NCBI RefSeq assembly: GCF_900110865.1
Contig: NZ_FOFD01000003.1
Coordinates: forward strand, 801,607 to 865,606
Direction: 5' to 3'
Origin: Natrinema salaciae
Lineage (GTDB): Archaea > Halobacteriota > Halobacteria > Halobacteriales > Natrialbaceae
Length of the DNA stretch: 64,000 nucleotides
Shown here: in pieces, positions 35,030 to 45,905 of the stretch
Layout of the letters: each line of letters opens with the position of its first letter
Position numbering within the stretch: position 1 is the first letter of the stretch
Program-made: the position numbers and the translations under genes
Notes under the pieces: generated by a model
Told to the model about the DNA's origin: nothing
Database searches by the model: none
The model's input: only the letters and a program-made list of their open reading frames with translations

Positions 35030-36472
35030 ATGAGCGACATCGAGGGCGTATATGAGGACCTCGAGGCCGACGTTTCTCTCGAGGAGTTTCGCGAGGCCGT
35101 CGAGGCGAAAGTCGAGCAGATGGGGGGACTCGCGGACGAGGAGACGGCGGCGATGCTCGTCGCTCACGAGGTTGGCGAGAGCGAAGTCGGCGGTATCGCC
35201 GACATCGAACCCGGGATGGAAGAGGCCAAGTTCGTCGCCAAGGTGATCTCGATCGGCGAGGTGCGGACCTTCGAACGCGACGGCGAGGACGAGGACGGCC
35301 AGGTCGTCAACGTCGAGGTGGCGGACGAGACCGGCTCCGTTCGAGCGGCCTTCTGGGACGACCACGCGGAAGCCGCGATCGAGGAACTCGAGGCGGGACA
35401 GGTCTTGCGGATCAAGGGCCGCCCCAAAGAGGGGTTTTCGGGCGTCGAGGTCAGCGTCGACGACGTCGAACCCGACGACGAGACCGAGATCGACGTGCAG
35501 GTCTCGGATACCTACACCGTCGAGGACCTCTCGCTGGGTCTCTCGAACGTCAACCTCGTCGGACTGATTCTGGACACCGACAGCGTGCGCACGTTCGACC
35601 GCGACGACGGCTCCGAAGGGAAGGTCTCGAACCTCGTGCTGGGCGACTCGACCGGCCGGATCCGCGTGACGCTCTGGGACGAGCAGGCCGATCTGGCCAC
35701 CGAACTCGAGGCCGGCACGACCGTCGAGGTGATCGACGGCTACGTCAAGGACCGCGACGGGACCCTCGAACTCCACGTCGGTAATCGCGGTGCCGTCGAA
35801 GCGGTCGACGAGGAGGTCGAGTACGTACCGGAGAGCACGCCGATCGACGACCTCGAGATCGATCAGACGGTCGACATCGCGGGCGTCGTCCGCTCGGCCG
35901 ATCCGAAGCGAACCTTCGACCGCGACGACGGCTCGGAGGGACAGGTACGGAACATCCGCGTTCAGGACGCGACCGGCGACATCCGCGTGGCCCTCTGGGG
36001 CGAGAAAGCAGACACCGACGTGGGACCGGGCGACGAGGTCGCGCTCGGCGACGTCGAAATCCAGGACGGCTGGCAGGACGACCTCGAGGCCTCCGCGGGG
36101 TGGCAGTCGACGATCACGATCCTCGAGTCGGAGTCGTCCGACTCCGGCGCTGGCGAAACCGATGCGAGCGGCTCGACCGATGCGAACGCCGGCCTGTCTG
36201 CCTTCGCCGGCGACGACGGGTCGGGCGAGGATACAGCGGACACCGCCGATCTGGAAACCGATACCGACTCCGACTCCGACTCCGACGAACCGTCCGACGG
36301 CGAGGAACTCGAGTTCACCGGCGTCGTCGTGCAGGCCGGCGATCCGATCGTACTCGACGACGGCGAAACGACGATGAGCGTCGCGACCGACGCTGACGTC
36401 GGTCTCGGCGAAGAGGTGACCGCCCGCGGAGTCGTCCGCGACGGCCGCCTCGAGGCAAACGACGTGTTCTGA
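35030..36472 (+). CDS. Replication protein A (single-stranded DNA-binding, RpaC-like)
   Basis: A 480-aa protein of four OB folds. Three show a shared motif, V(R/K)TF-(E/D)RD-GxEGxVxNxxV-DxTGxIRxxLW, starting near residues 77, 184 and 290. The N-terminal ~60 residues are an acidic helical domain (YEDLEADVSLEEFREAVEAKV), and a fourth short OB-like domain forms the C-terminus after an Asp/Ser-rich linker (DSDSDSDSDE). There is no zinc-finger Cys cluster. It would coat ssDNA in replication, repair and recombination. A single gene with no partner (rpap/rpe) next to it, which fits the RpaC type rather than RpaA/RpaB operons. Confidence 0.88.
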   Translation: MSDIEGVYEDLEADVSLEEFREAVEAKVEQMGGLADEETAAMLVAHEVGESEVGGIADIEPGMEEAKFVAKVISIGEVRTFERDGEDEDGQVVNVEVADETGSVRAAFWDDHAEAAIEELEAGQVLRIKGRPKEGFSGVEVSVDDVEPDDETEIDVQVSDTYTVEDLSLGLSNVNLVGLILDTDSVRTFDRDDGSEGKVSNLVLGDSTGRIRVTLWDEQADLATELEAGTTVEVIDGYVKDRDGTLELHVGNRGAVEAVDEEVEYVPESTPIDDLEIDQTVDIAGVVRSADPKRTFDRDDGSEGQVRNIRVQDATGDIRVALWGEKADTDVGPGDEVALGDVEIQDGWQDDLEASAGWQSTITILESESSDSGAGETDASGSTDANAGLSAFAGDDGSGEDTADTADLETDTDSDSDSDEPSDGEELEFTGVVVQAGDPIVLDDGETTMSVATDADVGLGEEVTARGVVRDGRLEANDVF

Positions 36473-36538
36473 GGTCGCGAGCAACCTCATCGTCCGTCTA
36501 GGAAAAGCGTTAAGGGAGTTAGCTTCGCCTATCATGAT

Positions 36539-36970
36539 ATGAACGTCGAACTCCCGTTCGCCCCGGTGGATACGATCATCCGGCGGAACGCGGGCGATCT
36601 TCGGGTGAGTGCCGACGCGTCGAAGGAACTCGCAACACGGATTCAGGAACACGGGAGCGAACTCGCGATCGATGCCGCCGAGGAGGCCACGGCGGACGGC
36701 CGCAAGACGCTGATGGCGGGCGATTTCGGCGTCGAGCGGGTCGTCGACAAGGACGACCTCGAGCTGCCGGTCGCTCCGGTCGATCGCATCGCCAGACTGG
36801 AGATCGACGACCGATATCGCGTTTCGATGAACGCACGCGTCGCGCTGGCCGATATCCTCGAGGACTACGCCGACAACGTCGCCCGGGCCGCGGCGATCCT
36901 CGCGCGTCACGCCGACCGTCGGACCATCACCGACGACGACATCGAGACGTACTTCTCGTTGTTCGAGTGA
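36539..36970 (+). CDS. hstA: Archaeal histone, doublet form
   Basis: A 143-aa protein formed by two histone folds in one chain. The first starts LPFAPVDTIIRRNAGDLRVSADASKELATRIQEHGSELAIDAAEEA; the second starts LPVAPVDRIARLEIDDRYRVSMNARVALADILEDYADNVARAAAILARHADRRTITDDDIETY. Each has the L1-L2 loop and alpha-2 helix of HMf-type histones, but they are far more acidic, as expected in halophiles. It would wrap or bridge DNA as a pseudo-dimer. It lies 4 nt before an HDAC-family gene, so the two are co-transcribed. The promoter is probably the GCGTTAAG element ~30 nt upstream. Confidence 0.92.
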   Translation: MNVELPFAPVDTIIRRNAGDLRVSADASKELATRIQEHGSELAIDAAEEATADGRKTLMAGDFGVERVVDKDDLELPVAPVDRIARLEIDDRYRVSMNARVALADILEDYADNVARAAAILARHADRRTITDDDIETYFSLFE

Positions 36971-36974
36971 GCAG

Positions 36975-38006
<1,032 letters not shown>

Positions 38007-38024
38007 TCCGACATCGCGATCGGC

Positions 38025-39482
38025 TCAGGGATGCGGCTCGAAGTAGGCCGCGAGCTCCGGGCCGAACTCATCGAGCAGGGCTGTGACCTCCTCGCCGACC
38101 AGCACGTCGTACCCATCCTCGAGTGCGGTTTCGACGTGTGCCCCGAGCCCGACGTCGAAGAGGCGGTCGCTCTCGAGGAACGATCGGGCGGTGGTGAACT
38201 CGCGATCGCGCTCGGTGACGTACCGGTCGCCGTCGATGAAGGGACCGTAGGCGTCGGGATCGTCAGCATAGGCGTCGTAGAATCCCTCGGCGTGGTCGCG
38301 GACGTGGACCGGCGGTCCCTCGTGGCGCTCGATCGCAGGCCGTTCGCTGACCGCGAGCTCGGCGAAGACGACGGCGGTTCCGTCGGCCATCGTCGTCGCC
38401 CGAAAGACGTCGAACCCGCGCTCGTCCAGTCCCCGTGTGATTCCCTCGAGGGACTTCTGAAGCTGCGGATAGAGCTGATCCTCGACGAGAGCCGGTGCCT
38501 CGAACCGGACGGTGACGGGAGTCGTCCCGCGCCGCTCGAGGTGCTCGCGCAGTTCCGCGCCGGTCAGCGGGTCGGGTTCCTCGGATTCGAACAGCTCGAG
38601 CCGGGGGTTCCGGAGGAACGCGCGGGCGTAGTGCTGGAAGCGGGCGACGTTCGCTTCCGCGCAGACCGCCGCGACGTTGCGTTCGGGATCGGTGGGGTCG
38701 ATGACGACCAGCGGATCGTCGAACGGGAGGTCGAGGTCGGCGTTGCCGCCGGCCACGTCTCGAGACGGCGTTGCCGTCTCGTGCGCCCGGCCGTGCCCCT
38801 CGGGATCGAGTTCGACCGGCGGCTGCCAGTCTGCCGCGGCCTCGAGCAACGGTCGAAACCCGCCGTACTCGCAGACGAGCAGTTCAGTCAGGAACCCGCT
38901 GAACCCTCGCGTCCGGAGATCGCTGCCGTACACGCCGATTCCCTTGAGGAACTGCTTGGTGACCCGAACGGCTGCGGCGAGCTCGTCGTCGAGTCGCCGC
39001 TCGAGGTACCGCGTGTGGAACGGCGTCCGATCGACCGCCGAGCGGATCTCGGTGGCCGACTCGAGCCGAAAGCAGGGGACGACGTCGACGTCGAACCCCT
39101 CGACTTCGCCTTTGACGTAGGGGTGTTCGGCGTACTCCTCGTGCCCCTCGGGAAGGGTCGCGTGGCCGACCTCGAGACCGTACTCTTCGAGGGTCTCCCG
39201 GTCGAGTTCCGGCGGGAATCGAACGAACACGTCGATATCGCGGTCGCCGCTGATCCACGTGTCCCTGGCCGTGGAGCCGACCTGCAGGACGTCGGCGCCG
39301 TCACAGCGGTCGGTCGCCGCGGTCTCGGCCCGCTCGATCAGCCGGTCGGCCACGTCCCGGAGCCGTGCCCGTTCGTCTTCGTCCGGGTCGACGCGATCGC
39401 GGATCTCGGCGACGACTCGCTCGAGGTCGCGATCCCCGTCTCGATCCTCGCGCTCGTCGCAGTCGACGTCCTCCTCGCTCAT
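38025..39482 (-). CDS. cca: CCA-adding enzyme (tRNA nucleotidyltransferase, class I archaeal)
   Basis: A 485-aa enzyme adding C-C-A to tRNA 3' ends. The catalytic core is LQVGSTARDTWISGDRDIDVFVRFP (GS motif then DxD), near residue 60; the FDVDVVPCF motif carries a third Asp, and the neck/body includes TRYLERRLDDELAAAVRVTKQFLKGIGVYGSDLRTRGFSGFLTELLVCEYGGF. This arrangement is class I archaeal. The C-terminal tail domain is present. A start 3 codons further up is equally open. tRNA-Asn begins 95 nt upstream on the other strand; tRNA genes here do not encode CCA, so this enzyme is needed. Confidence 0.94.
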   Translation of the reverse strand: MSEEDVDCDEREDRDGDRDLERVVAEIRDRVDPDEDERARLRDVADRLIERAETAATDRCDGADVLQVGSTARDTWISGDRDIDVFVRFPPELDRETLEEYGLEVGHATLPEGHEEYAEHPYVKGEVEGFDVDVVPCFRLESATEIRSAVDRTPFHTRYLERRLDDELAAAVRVTKQFLKGIGVYGSDLRTRGFSGFLTELLVCEYGGFRPLLEAAADWQPPVELDPEGHGRAHETATPSRDVAGGNADLDLPFDDPLVVIDPTDPERNVAAVCAEANVARFQHYARAFLRNPRLELFESEEPDPLTGAELREHLERRGTTPVTVRFEAPALVEDQLYPQLQKSLEGITRGLDERGFDVFRATTMADGTAVVFAELAVSERPAIERHEGPPVHVRDHAEGFYDAYADDPDAYGPFIDGDRYVTERDREFTTARSFLESDRLFDVGLGAHVETALEDGYDVLVGEEVTALLDEFGPELAAYFEPHP

Positions 39483-39577
39483 CGCCCGCATCTACTCGAG
39501 CGGTGCGTGAAAGGGTATCGAACCGCGGGAAGCGAAAACGAAAGCCCTATCAAATCAACCCGGCTATCACAGGATGA

Positions 39578-39650
39578 GCCGAAGTAGCTCAGATGGTAGA
39601 GCACCTCGCTGTTAACGAGGTTGTCCCAGGTTCGAGTCCTGGCTTCGGCG
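39578..39650 (+). tRNA. tRNA-Asn (anticodon GTT)
   Basis: A 73-nt cloverleaf: acceptor GCCGAAG/CTTCGGC with discriminator G, D-arm GCTC...GAGC, anticodon stem CCTCG/CGAGG with loop CTGTTAA (anticodon 39611-39613), and T-arm CCAGG-TTCGAGT-CCTGG. No intron and no encoded CCA. Confidence 0.95.
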
Positions 39651-39865
39651 CTTCTCCGTCCGCATCGGATCCCCGAGTCACTGCCCCCCCGATAGCGGAT
39701 CGTTTTCGCGTCGAATCGCACGCCTGCGTCGACAGAGAAACGCTGTGAACCCGCTGGTGGAGCGCGCCTCGCAGATCCGGTTCAGTAGCAGCGGTGGACC
39801 GCCCTCGACGGGTCGTCCGCCCGGTCGGGCGAGGGATTATCATCCTCCGGGAGCGAGGGACGTCT

Positions 39866-40450
39866 ATGACTAGCGACAGTGACGACCGCCGGAGCACCGA
39901 CGATCACGGCCACGACATCATCGACCCGCTCTTCGTCGGGATCGTAACCGTCTCGAGTTCGCGCGCGGCCAAAGACGACCCCGACGATCCGGGCGGAGAC
40001 ACCATCCAAGACTGTTTCGAGGCCGAGGACCACGTGGTTCGGGAACGGCTGCTGGTCCGTGACGACTACTCGGCGATCCGGACCGCCGTTCGGAGCCTGG
40101 TCGCGCGTCGAGATATCGACGTAGTGTGTACCACTGGCGGCACCGGCGTCACCGTCGACGACGTCTCCCCCGAGGCGACGGCATCGCTGTTCGAGCGCGA
40201 ACTACCGGGCTTTGGCGAACGCTTCCGGTCGCTCTCGTGGGACGAGGTCGGAACGCGAGCGATAGCCTCCCGTGCGACCGCAGGGATCGCCGTCGATACA
40301 CCGGTCTTCTGCCTCCCCGGGAGCCAAAGCGCCTGTGAGACCGCCTGTACGGAACTGATCGTTCCCGAAGCGCCCCACCTCGCGGGACTAGCCACGCGCC
40401 ACCGCACCGGAACGACCGACCGAACGCTCGCGGAGTATCAGGGCGAGTAG
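39866..40450 (+). CDS. moaB: Molybdopterin adenylyltransferase-type protein (MoaB/MogA)
   Basis: A 194-aa protein of the MoaB/Mog fold, which acts on molybdopterin before molybdenum insertion. Visible: FVGIVTVSSSRAAKDDPDDPGGDTI (with the Asp-rich loop), VVCTTGGTGVTVDDVSPEA (TTGGTG is the MPT-binding motif), and CLPGSQSACETA with an acidic residue nearby. The length fits MoaB. A molybdoenzyme-like gene occurs later in the window (48.8 kb). The start MTSDSDD gives an acidic, disordered leader; a longer frame exists upstream. Confidence 0.9.
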   Translation: MTSDSDDRRSTDDHGHDIIDPLFVGIVTVSSSRAAKDDPDDPGGDTIQDCFEAEDHVVRERLLVRDDYSAIRTAVRSLVARRDIDVVCTTGGTGVTVDDVSPEATASLFERELPGFGERFRSLSWDEVGTRAIASRATAGIAVDTPVFCLPGSQSACETACTELIVPEAPHLAGLATRHRTGTTDRTLAEYQGE

Positions 40451-40666
40451 CCGGTTCGACGCCGCCCACAGTACGGTGCCTCCCCGAGGCGGCTGCCAAC
40501 CGTATTGCGGATCACGTCCCGGTTCCGGAACCCGAGCGAACTGATCGTGACCGAGGCACTAGCCGGACCGACGCGACCGGCCGCCGGCCGTCTCGAGCCG
40601 CTGCTGCGAGCAGTCAACTCGCCTGAACCAGCCTTTATTGAACGCAAGCGCGTATCGCCGACTGCT

Positions 40667-40795
40667 ATGTGCCACCACTTCAAATCCATCACCGAACTCG
40701 ACGCCGAGGAACGCGAGGACGTCCTCGACTCGCACAGTCGGGCGGAACTCGAGGCCGAACTGAGCGACGACGAACTCGAGGCGCTGACCGCGTAG
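40667..40795 (+). CDS. Small acidic protein (42 aa), conserved haloarchaeal type
   Basis: A 42-aa protein starting MCHHFKSITELDAEEREDV, with alternating acidic helix-like residues and ending ELEALTA. MCHH at the start is unusual and could bind metal (Cys2, His3, His4). A clear TATA-like TTTATT lies about 30 nt upstream, so the transcript is leaderless, which supports a real gene. Function unknown. Confidence 0.6.
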   Translation: MCHHFKSITELDAEEREDVLDSHSRAELEAELSDDELEALTA

Positions 40796-40866
40796 ACTCC
40801 GATCGTTTTCTTCCGAGCGAAACAGACAGCAAGCGTTAATTAGCATGCCCGACTTCTCCCGATTAC

Positions 40867-40973
40867 GGGCCCTTAGCTCAGTCTGGTAAGAGCGCTCGGC
40901 TCATAACGCGATCTGACACTGTGAGATCGTGTGAGACACCGAGTGGTCGATGGTTCGAATCCGTCAGGGCCCA
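40867..40973 (+). tRNA. tRNA-Met (elongator, anticodon CAT) with 32-nt intron
   Basis: Exons form a full cloverleaf: acceptor GGGCCCT/AGGGCCC with discriminator A, D-arm GCTC/GAGC, anticodon stem CTCGG/CCGAG with anticodon CAT at 40902-40904, T-arm GATGG-TTCGAAT-CCGTC. An intron of about 32 nt (40906-40937) lies after position 37, the usual archaeal site, with a predicted bulge-helix-bulge. Haloarchaeal elongator tRNA-Met genes are known to carry introns. The gene marks the boundary to a region of different composition. Confidence 0.9.
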
Positions 40974-41032
40974 TCCGCAACAACCCCGAAGCGTGGCCGA
41001 AACGGATTCGGCCGATAATCGGGGCGGCAAGT

Positions 41033-41257
41033 GTGGCCACGCTCACTGCCCTCGGAACGCTCGAAGAGGTCGATCCGGTAGAACTCTCCGATGTTCTCGG
41101 TGCCACACTGTACGACCACGTCGATCCTGAAGCGCTAGACACGCTTGTCGCTGTCCAAGAACGCGTCAGCCTGTCGTTCCTGATCGACGACTATCGGGTG
41201 CGGATCGACGGTGAGGAGCTGGCGATTACAGAGATTCAGGAGAAAGCCCACGACTGA
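41033..41257 (+). CDS. HalOD1-type domain protein, short
   Basis: A 74-aa protein from a GTG start. The core VDPVELSDVLGATLYDHVDPEALDTLVA and VSLSFLIDDYRVRIDGEELAI matches the haloarchaeal HalOD1 output domain (a small alpha/beta domain, often fused to regulators). The N-terminal border is uncertain: the frame runs without stop into the tRNA-Met. Either an intact small HalOD1 protein or the 3' end of a longer gene cut by integration at the tRNA. No promoter is seen. Confidence 0.6.
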   Translation: MATLTALGTLEEVDPVELSDVLGATLYDHVDPEALDTLVAVQERVSLSFLIDDYRVRIDGEELAITEIQEKAHD

Positions 41258-41266
41258 AGTCGGTAG

Positions 41267-42118
41267 TCACTCGCGCCTGACAACCGCCATCTCATTGAAG
41301 AAGTAGAACTCTGTGATAAATCCAGAGGAATGATATTCCACATCGCCCTCGTATTTTAGCGTGACTGGAATCCTGAATTGTGTTCCATCGTGGAATGTAA
41401 TGACGTAGTCTTTATCGACCGTCCCTCGATTGCTTTCGGCAGAAGAACTAGTTCTGAACCCAAAGAGATTGGAGTGAGTTATTGTAACTGTCTCACCAGC
41501 CAAAACTGCAGTACCATGCTGTGTCCTGCCGATCGGCGTTTCGGTATCCGGGTCCGCAAATGAGGCTTGGAACGCCGAAACAGGCATCGGCCCTTCATTT
41601 TTGATGGTGACTCTACAGCTAGCGAGCTCTTCTTCTGGGTCTTCTTTCTGCGCCCCGAGTTGTCGATACGTCCCGATTTCCTCTACAGTCAAACTCCGGT
41701 CGAGCGTTATCGTGTGTTCAGCGACTAGTTCATCGAATTCCGTGACAGCTTGGAGTGTGTACTCGCCGGGAGGGCGTTGGACCTGACCGACAGAATCCGT
41801 CAACTCGACTTTGAGCGTATTTCCACCGTGCCAGTTTGTTTGCTCTGGTTCGCCACTTGGTGGGACTACGTCGATTACATCGACATCCGTGGCCATTTCC
41901 GTATCAATACTCGCAACGATTTCGGTGTCTACAAGTTCTACGCGGGTGAATAGCGCGGAATTGGCCGTTGTGCTGTCCGACTCAGAATCCTTCGCTCCGC
42001 TCTGCTTTGGACTCGATGCCGAGTTTTCGTCTGCTAGGCATCCTGCAGTTGCAGTTACCGCTCCTCCTGCAAGCGTCGTTGCTAAAAACCGCCGTCTCTT
42101 CATTATGTTGTTCGACAT
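41267..42118 (-). CDS. Tat lipoprotein of unknown function
   Basis: A 283-aa secreted protein. MKRRRFLATTLAGGAVTATAGC is a Tat signal plus lipobox; a Met five codons before it is also possible. The mature part has two Ig-like stretches: ALFTRVELVDTEIVASI... and VTIKNEGPMPVSAFQASFADP, the latter resembling haloarchaeal cell-surface domains on conserved internal repeats. No catalytic residues are recognised. GC is lower and codon use less biased than in the core part of the window. It is convergent with the HalOD1 gene (9 nt between). Confidence 0.6.
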   Translation of the reverse strand: MSNNIMKRRRFLATTLAGGAVTATAGCLADENSASSPKQSGAKDSESDSTTANSALFTRVELVDTEIVASIDTEMATDVDVIDVVPPSGEPEQTNWHGGNTLKVELTDSVGQVQRPPGEYTLQAVTEFDELVAEHTITLDRSLTVEEIGTYRQLGAQKEDPEEELASCRVTIKNEGPMPVSAFQASFADPDTETPIGRTQHGTAVLAGETVTITHSNLFGFRTSSSAESNRGTVDKDYVITFHDGTQFRIPVTLKYEGDVEYHSSGFITEFYFFNEMAVVRRE

Positions 42119-42294
42119 TATTGTCTACAAGGCCTGTAGGGACCTCCTCTGTAGACCGATGGGGAAGGAATACAGTACCCAACTGTAGTGACGGTCTGTT
42201 ATTATAATATGCTGACGGCCAATGCACCGGTTCAGCGATTGAAACCCGCAAACATATACTGATAGAAAACATCAAAGAATAGATGTGATCATCT

Positions 42295-42505
42295 TCACCT
42301 GCCGAGTCCTGCGGTAATCGCCGCCACCGTGCCAGCGCAACAACGGGAATCACATGAGCGAACCATCTTGTCTTTGCGGGTCGTGCAGCCCAAGCGCCCA
42401 TGTGGCCGGTAGACGACGAAGCAGTACCGGCCGCCGTGCCGCCGAAGTTTCTCGTGATACTCGCGGTAGACCTCTGATTCGTTTCGTCGACGAGTGGTCG
42501 TTCAT
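42295..42505 (-). pseudogene. Fragment of a small haloarchaeal protein, frameshifted
   Basis: On the minus strand a frame gives EVYREYHEKLRRHGGRYCFV and VYRPHGRLGCTTRKDKMVRS, then a stop; such a compact basic/aromatic stretch is not random and looks like a conserved haloarchaeal family, not identified further. The only nearby ATG is in another frame, so a single frameshift is needed to join start and body, and the gene is probably broken. It lies 13 nt after the stop of the small membrane gene, as a second operon gene would. Confidence 0.45.
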
Positions 42506-42517
42506 ATCCCGAACCAC

Positions 42518-43000
<483 letters not shown>

Positions 43001-43041
43001 TCAACAATCGTTATACCAAGGCGGGTTGCCCGCCTCTTCGT

Positions 43042-43230
43042 ATGGCGCTGAACAAACTCCAACAGTTAGACCAGAACTCTGCCGGTGTGACGCTGCCGAA
43101 AGACGATCTTCGCCTCGAGGGACTGCTCGACGAAAATGGTGAGATCGACGGTGAACATCACGTCCACATTCGTCACGTCGACGACGGAGAGTGGACGCTC
43201 GAGCTCGTTGGGGAGATCGACGGTGAGTAA
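43042..43230 (+). CDS. Small AbrB-like protein
   Basis: A 62-aa protein beginning MALNKLQQLDQNSAGVTLPK and continuing with DDLRLEGLLDENGEIDGE. The NSAGVTLPKDDL strand-turn resembles the swapped-hairpin of AbrB/MazE-type DNA-binding domains (I recall a haloarchaeal family, DUF8053, with this start; not checked). Such proteins are often antitoxins or local regulators. It is divergent from the small membrane gene; the 89-nt intergenic region would hold both promoters. No toxin partner is seen next to it. Confidence 0.6.
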   Translation: MALNKLQQLDQNSAGVTLPKDDLRLEGLLDENGEIDGEHHVHIRHVDDGEWTLELVGEIDGE

Positions 43231-43248
43231 TACTGATAGTATTGGGAT

Positions 43249-43905
43249 TTACCGAAATCGAAGACCAATTGAGTAGGATTCTTGGACGAAATCGTAACCG
43301 TGAGCAGCGAGAGAGCGGTTAAGTCTCGATTCCAGAACGGTCATCAGGAGAAGCGAAAACGCGTGGATAGCGTTGCGCTCGAACGACATTTCGATGGCGG
43401 TTTCCGCCTCGGTTGATTCGATCGAAGAGCGTGCAGTGACGATAGATCGCCCGTCGCGCTGAATGGTCTGCTCGATCGTTTCATCGGGCAACGTCGTGAC
43501 GCTCAGCTGGTACCGTTTCGAAAAGAGCCCGAGTGGTCCTGTTCTCGTGAAGTGGACAGTGCCAGATTGGGGGCCAGATTCGACATCCGCGTTCGCGAGC
43601 CACATAGACGTGAGTGGATTTCGTACCGACGACAGCTCCTCGCGAACCGCCTCAGCCGGCTTGTTGCACCGTGCCTTGAGTTCCCCCCGGAGGACGAACA
43701 GTGGTGCGTGGAGTAGCAGATGTCCTCCAAGCACTACCGCTCCCGCCAGGAAGAGCCCAATCGGTTGGGCGAGTGCATACAGGCTGATAATCAACAGCGC
43801 GAAATAGCCGTACACGAATAGATTGAACGACCGCATCACGTCCGTATCGGCCGTGGATGATCCTGTTTTGGTATCACTCATCACTGATTTATCCTTTTCC
43901 AGCAA
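43249..43905 (-). CDS. Membrane-anchored protein of unknown function
   Basis: A 218-aa protein. Two hydrophobic segments (about 27-44 and 47-68) are followed by a soluble C-terminal domain that includes GTVHFTRTGPLGLFSKRYQLSVTTLPDETIEQTIQRDG and LLLMTVLESRLNRSLAAHGYDFVQES. It looks intact. No motif is known. Met9 (MSDTKTG) is an alternative start. It is convergent with the AbrB-like gene; 18 nt separate the stops. Confidence 0.55.
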   Translation of the reverse strand: MLEKDKSVMSDTKTGSSTADTDVMRSFNLFVYGYFALLIISLYALAQPIGLFLAGAVVLGGHLLLHAPLFVLRGELKARCNKPAEAVREELSSVRNPLTSMWLANADVESGPQSGTVHFTRTGPLGLFSKRYQLSVTTLPDETIEQTIQRDGRSIVTARSSIESTEAETAIEMSFERNAIHAFSLLLMTVLESRLNRSLAAHGYDFVQESYSIGLRFR

Positions 43906-43925
43906 CAGTATAACAGTGATGACCT

Positions 43926-43945
43926 CCGCGCCCTTCAGGACGCGG
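43926..43945. repeat. Short hairpin, possible IS end
   Basis: CCGCGCCCTTCAGGACGCGG is an imperfect hairpin (CCGCG...CGCGG with CCT/AGG inside). Similar 'cgcccttcaggGCG' motifs occur at ends of TnpB-type elements, but here the stem has a mismatch and no element follows. It could instead be a terminator of one of the flanking genes. Confidence 0.3.
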
Positions 43946-43961
43946 TTTCCCGAAGATTACG

Positions 43962-43985
43962 ATCGGTGAACCGGCCATCACCGAT
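43962..43985. repeat. Inverted repeat ATCGGTGA-N8-TCACCGAT
   Basis: Perfect 8-bp arms with an 8-nt spacer, 56 nt beyond the 3' end of the DUF7692-like gene. A related palindrome (GATCGGTGAAATCACCG) lies on the other side of the same gene, so they may be paired operator sites or relics of one element. Confidence 0.45.
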
Positions 43986-44040
43986 TCCTACGTCTACGAG
44001 GACTATGCTGGACCGGTAACTGTTGAGACCGAGGATTCTC

Positions 44041-44346
44041 TCAGTCACTGGGCGTCTCAACGTCGATATCGGTTGAAACTGAGTGTGAAGTTTTCCCGGT
44101 CGAGAGCGTGTCCGCGATCTCCCGTCGCTGCTCGAGCGTGAGATCCTCTCTCTCGAGGACCTGCCGAATGTTCGCGACGAGTTCGACGACGTCGTGGCAG
44201 GCGAAGGCGACCGCGTTCGACCGATTGCAGTCGTAGTAGTCGGCAGCACGTTCGATCTCGTCGTATCTCCACTCATTCCCATCGCCGGTTCGGATACGGA
44301 CCGAGCCGGGCACATCGGCACTATGGTGAGCTATGCTCGTGAACAC
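44041..44346 (-). CDS. Haloarchaeal small protein, DUF7692-like
   Basis: A 101-aa soluble protein. The stretch GNEWRYDEIERAADYYDCNR and CHDVVELVANIRQVLEREDLTLEQRREIADTLS matches a small family that I recall as DUF7692, common on haloarchaeal plasmids and proviruses. The pattern (helix-turn-helix with a ribbon-like start SVRIRTG) suggests DNA binding, but this is inference. Full length. It lies alone between two palindromes. Confidence 0.6.
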   Translation of the reverse strand: MFTSIAHHSADVPGSVRIRTGDGNEWRYDEIERAADYYDCNRSNAVAFACHDVVELVANIRQVLEREDLTLEQRREIADTLSTGKTSHSVSTDIDVETPSD

Positions 44347-45122
<776 letters not shown>

Positions 45123-45263
45123 TCATATTTCGCGGATCACAATGCGAGACGCGGACTTTCCTACAGGCGGGTATATTAAGAACCTCGTGGGTTGGCCGAA
45201 TTATCGAACAATTCTGATTTACAATCAATAGAAGTATGAAGGGGAAAGAACCGACACTAAATC

Positions 45264-45497
45264 ATGGTCCAAATCGTACTTTCGTGGCCGCTGGCGGTGT
45301 TGCTTGCTCTTCTCGGTGCCGCATGGATCTACTCCGATGGTCAAAAGCGAAATATGGAATCTGCCGATATGTGGGCTGTCGGATTCTTTCTCGGGATGTT
45401 CATCCCTCCCATCATCGGTGCGGTGATTGTCGGTGTAGTGTTCCTCTGGAAACGGAAACCGAGGCAAGGTTCCCCACAACCGGTTGACCAGTACTGA
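45264..45497 (+). CDS. Small two-helix membrane protein
   Basis: A 77-aa protein starting MVQIVLSWPLAVLLALLGAA with two transmembrane segments (about 5-22 and 38-60) and a hydrophilic Pro/Gln-rich tail (KRKPRQGSPQPVDQY). Short hydrophobic proteins of this kind are frequent in haloarchaeal accessory regions. No family recognised. There is no strong promoter; the upstream region is AT-rich. Confidence 0.5.
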   Translation: MVQIVLSWPLAVLLALLGAAWIYSDGQKRNMESADMWAVGFFLGMFIPPIIGAVIVGVVFLWKRKPRQGSPQPVDQY

Positions 45498-45905
45498 TAC
45501 CCATACAACCACCAGACGCGGGGTAAGCAAACGAAGTGGTTGAGAACTGTGGTCTTGGGACGCTGGGAACCCGAGGCCGTGTTCATGCACAAGCCCACCG
45601 TTCCTCTCACTCTGTCTACGCTTGATCATCGCTATCACCAACGACGGATACAGAGACAATCCAGAAGGCACGATTATCACGGCGTAAGAAGAGTTCTATG
45701 TCTCCCTCAGCCGATTATCAGTATACCTATTGGTGGGCTAACCTGTTCGGTATTCTTCAACACCTTGGCAGATATGCTCGTGCAACACGATAAAGTGGAG
45801 GTAGCATTGGAGAAGGCATGTGTCGAGGCAAATCTCTGGTGAGGAATTCATAATCTTACTCGAACGATATTTTATCAAATATGGCTTCAATAGCTCCCGT
45901 ATAGT
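45498..45905. other. Gap without a recognised gene
   Basis: Open frames exist but do not look like proteins (no conserved pattern, biased composition). The sequence has lower GC than the flanking core; nothing else is seen. Confidence 0.4.

Noticed and set aside
35009..36910. A 633-codon open frame on the minus strand
   Set aside because: It is antisense to the RPA gene and histone; no signal or motif.
38031..39587. A 518-codon open frame on the plus strand
   Set aside because: It is antisense to the CCA-adding enzyme, which has all its motifs.
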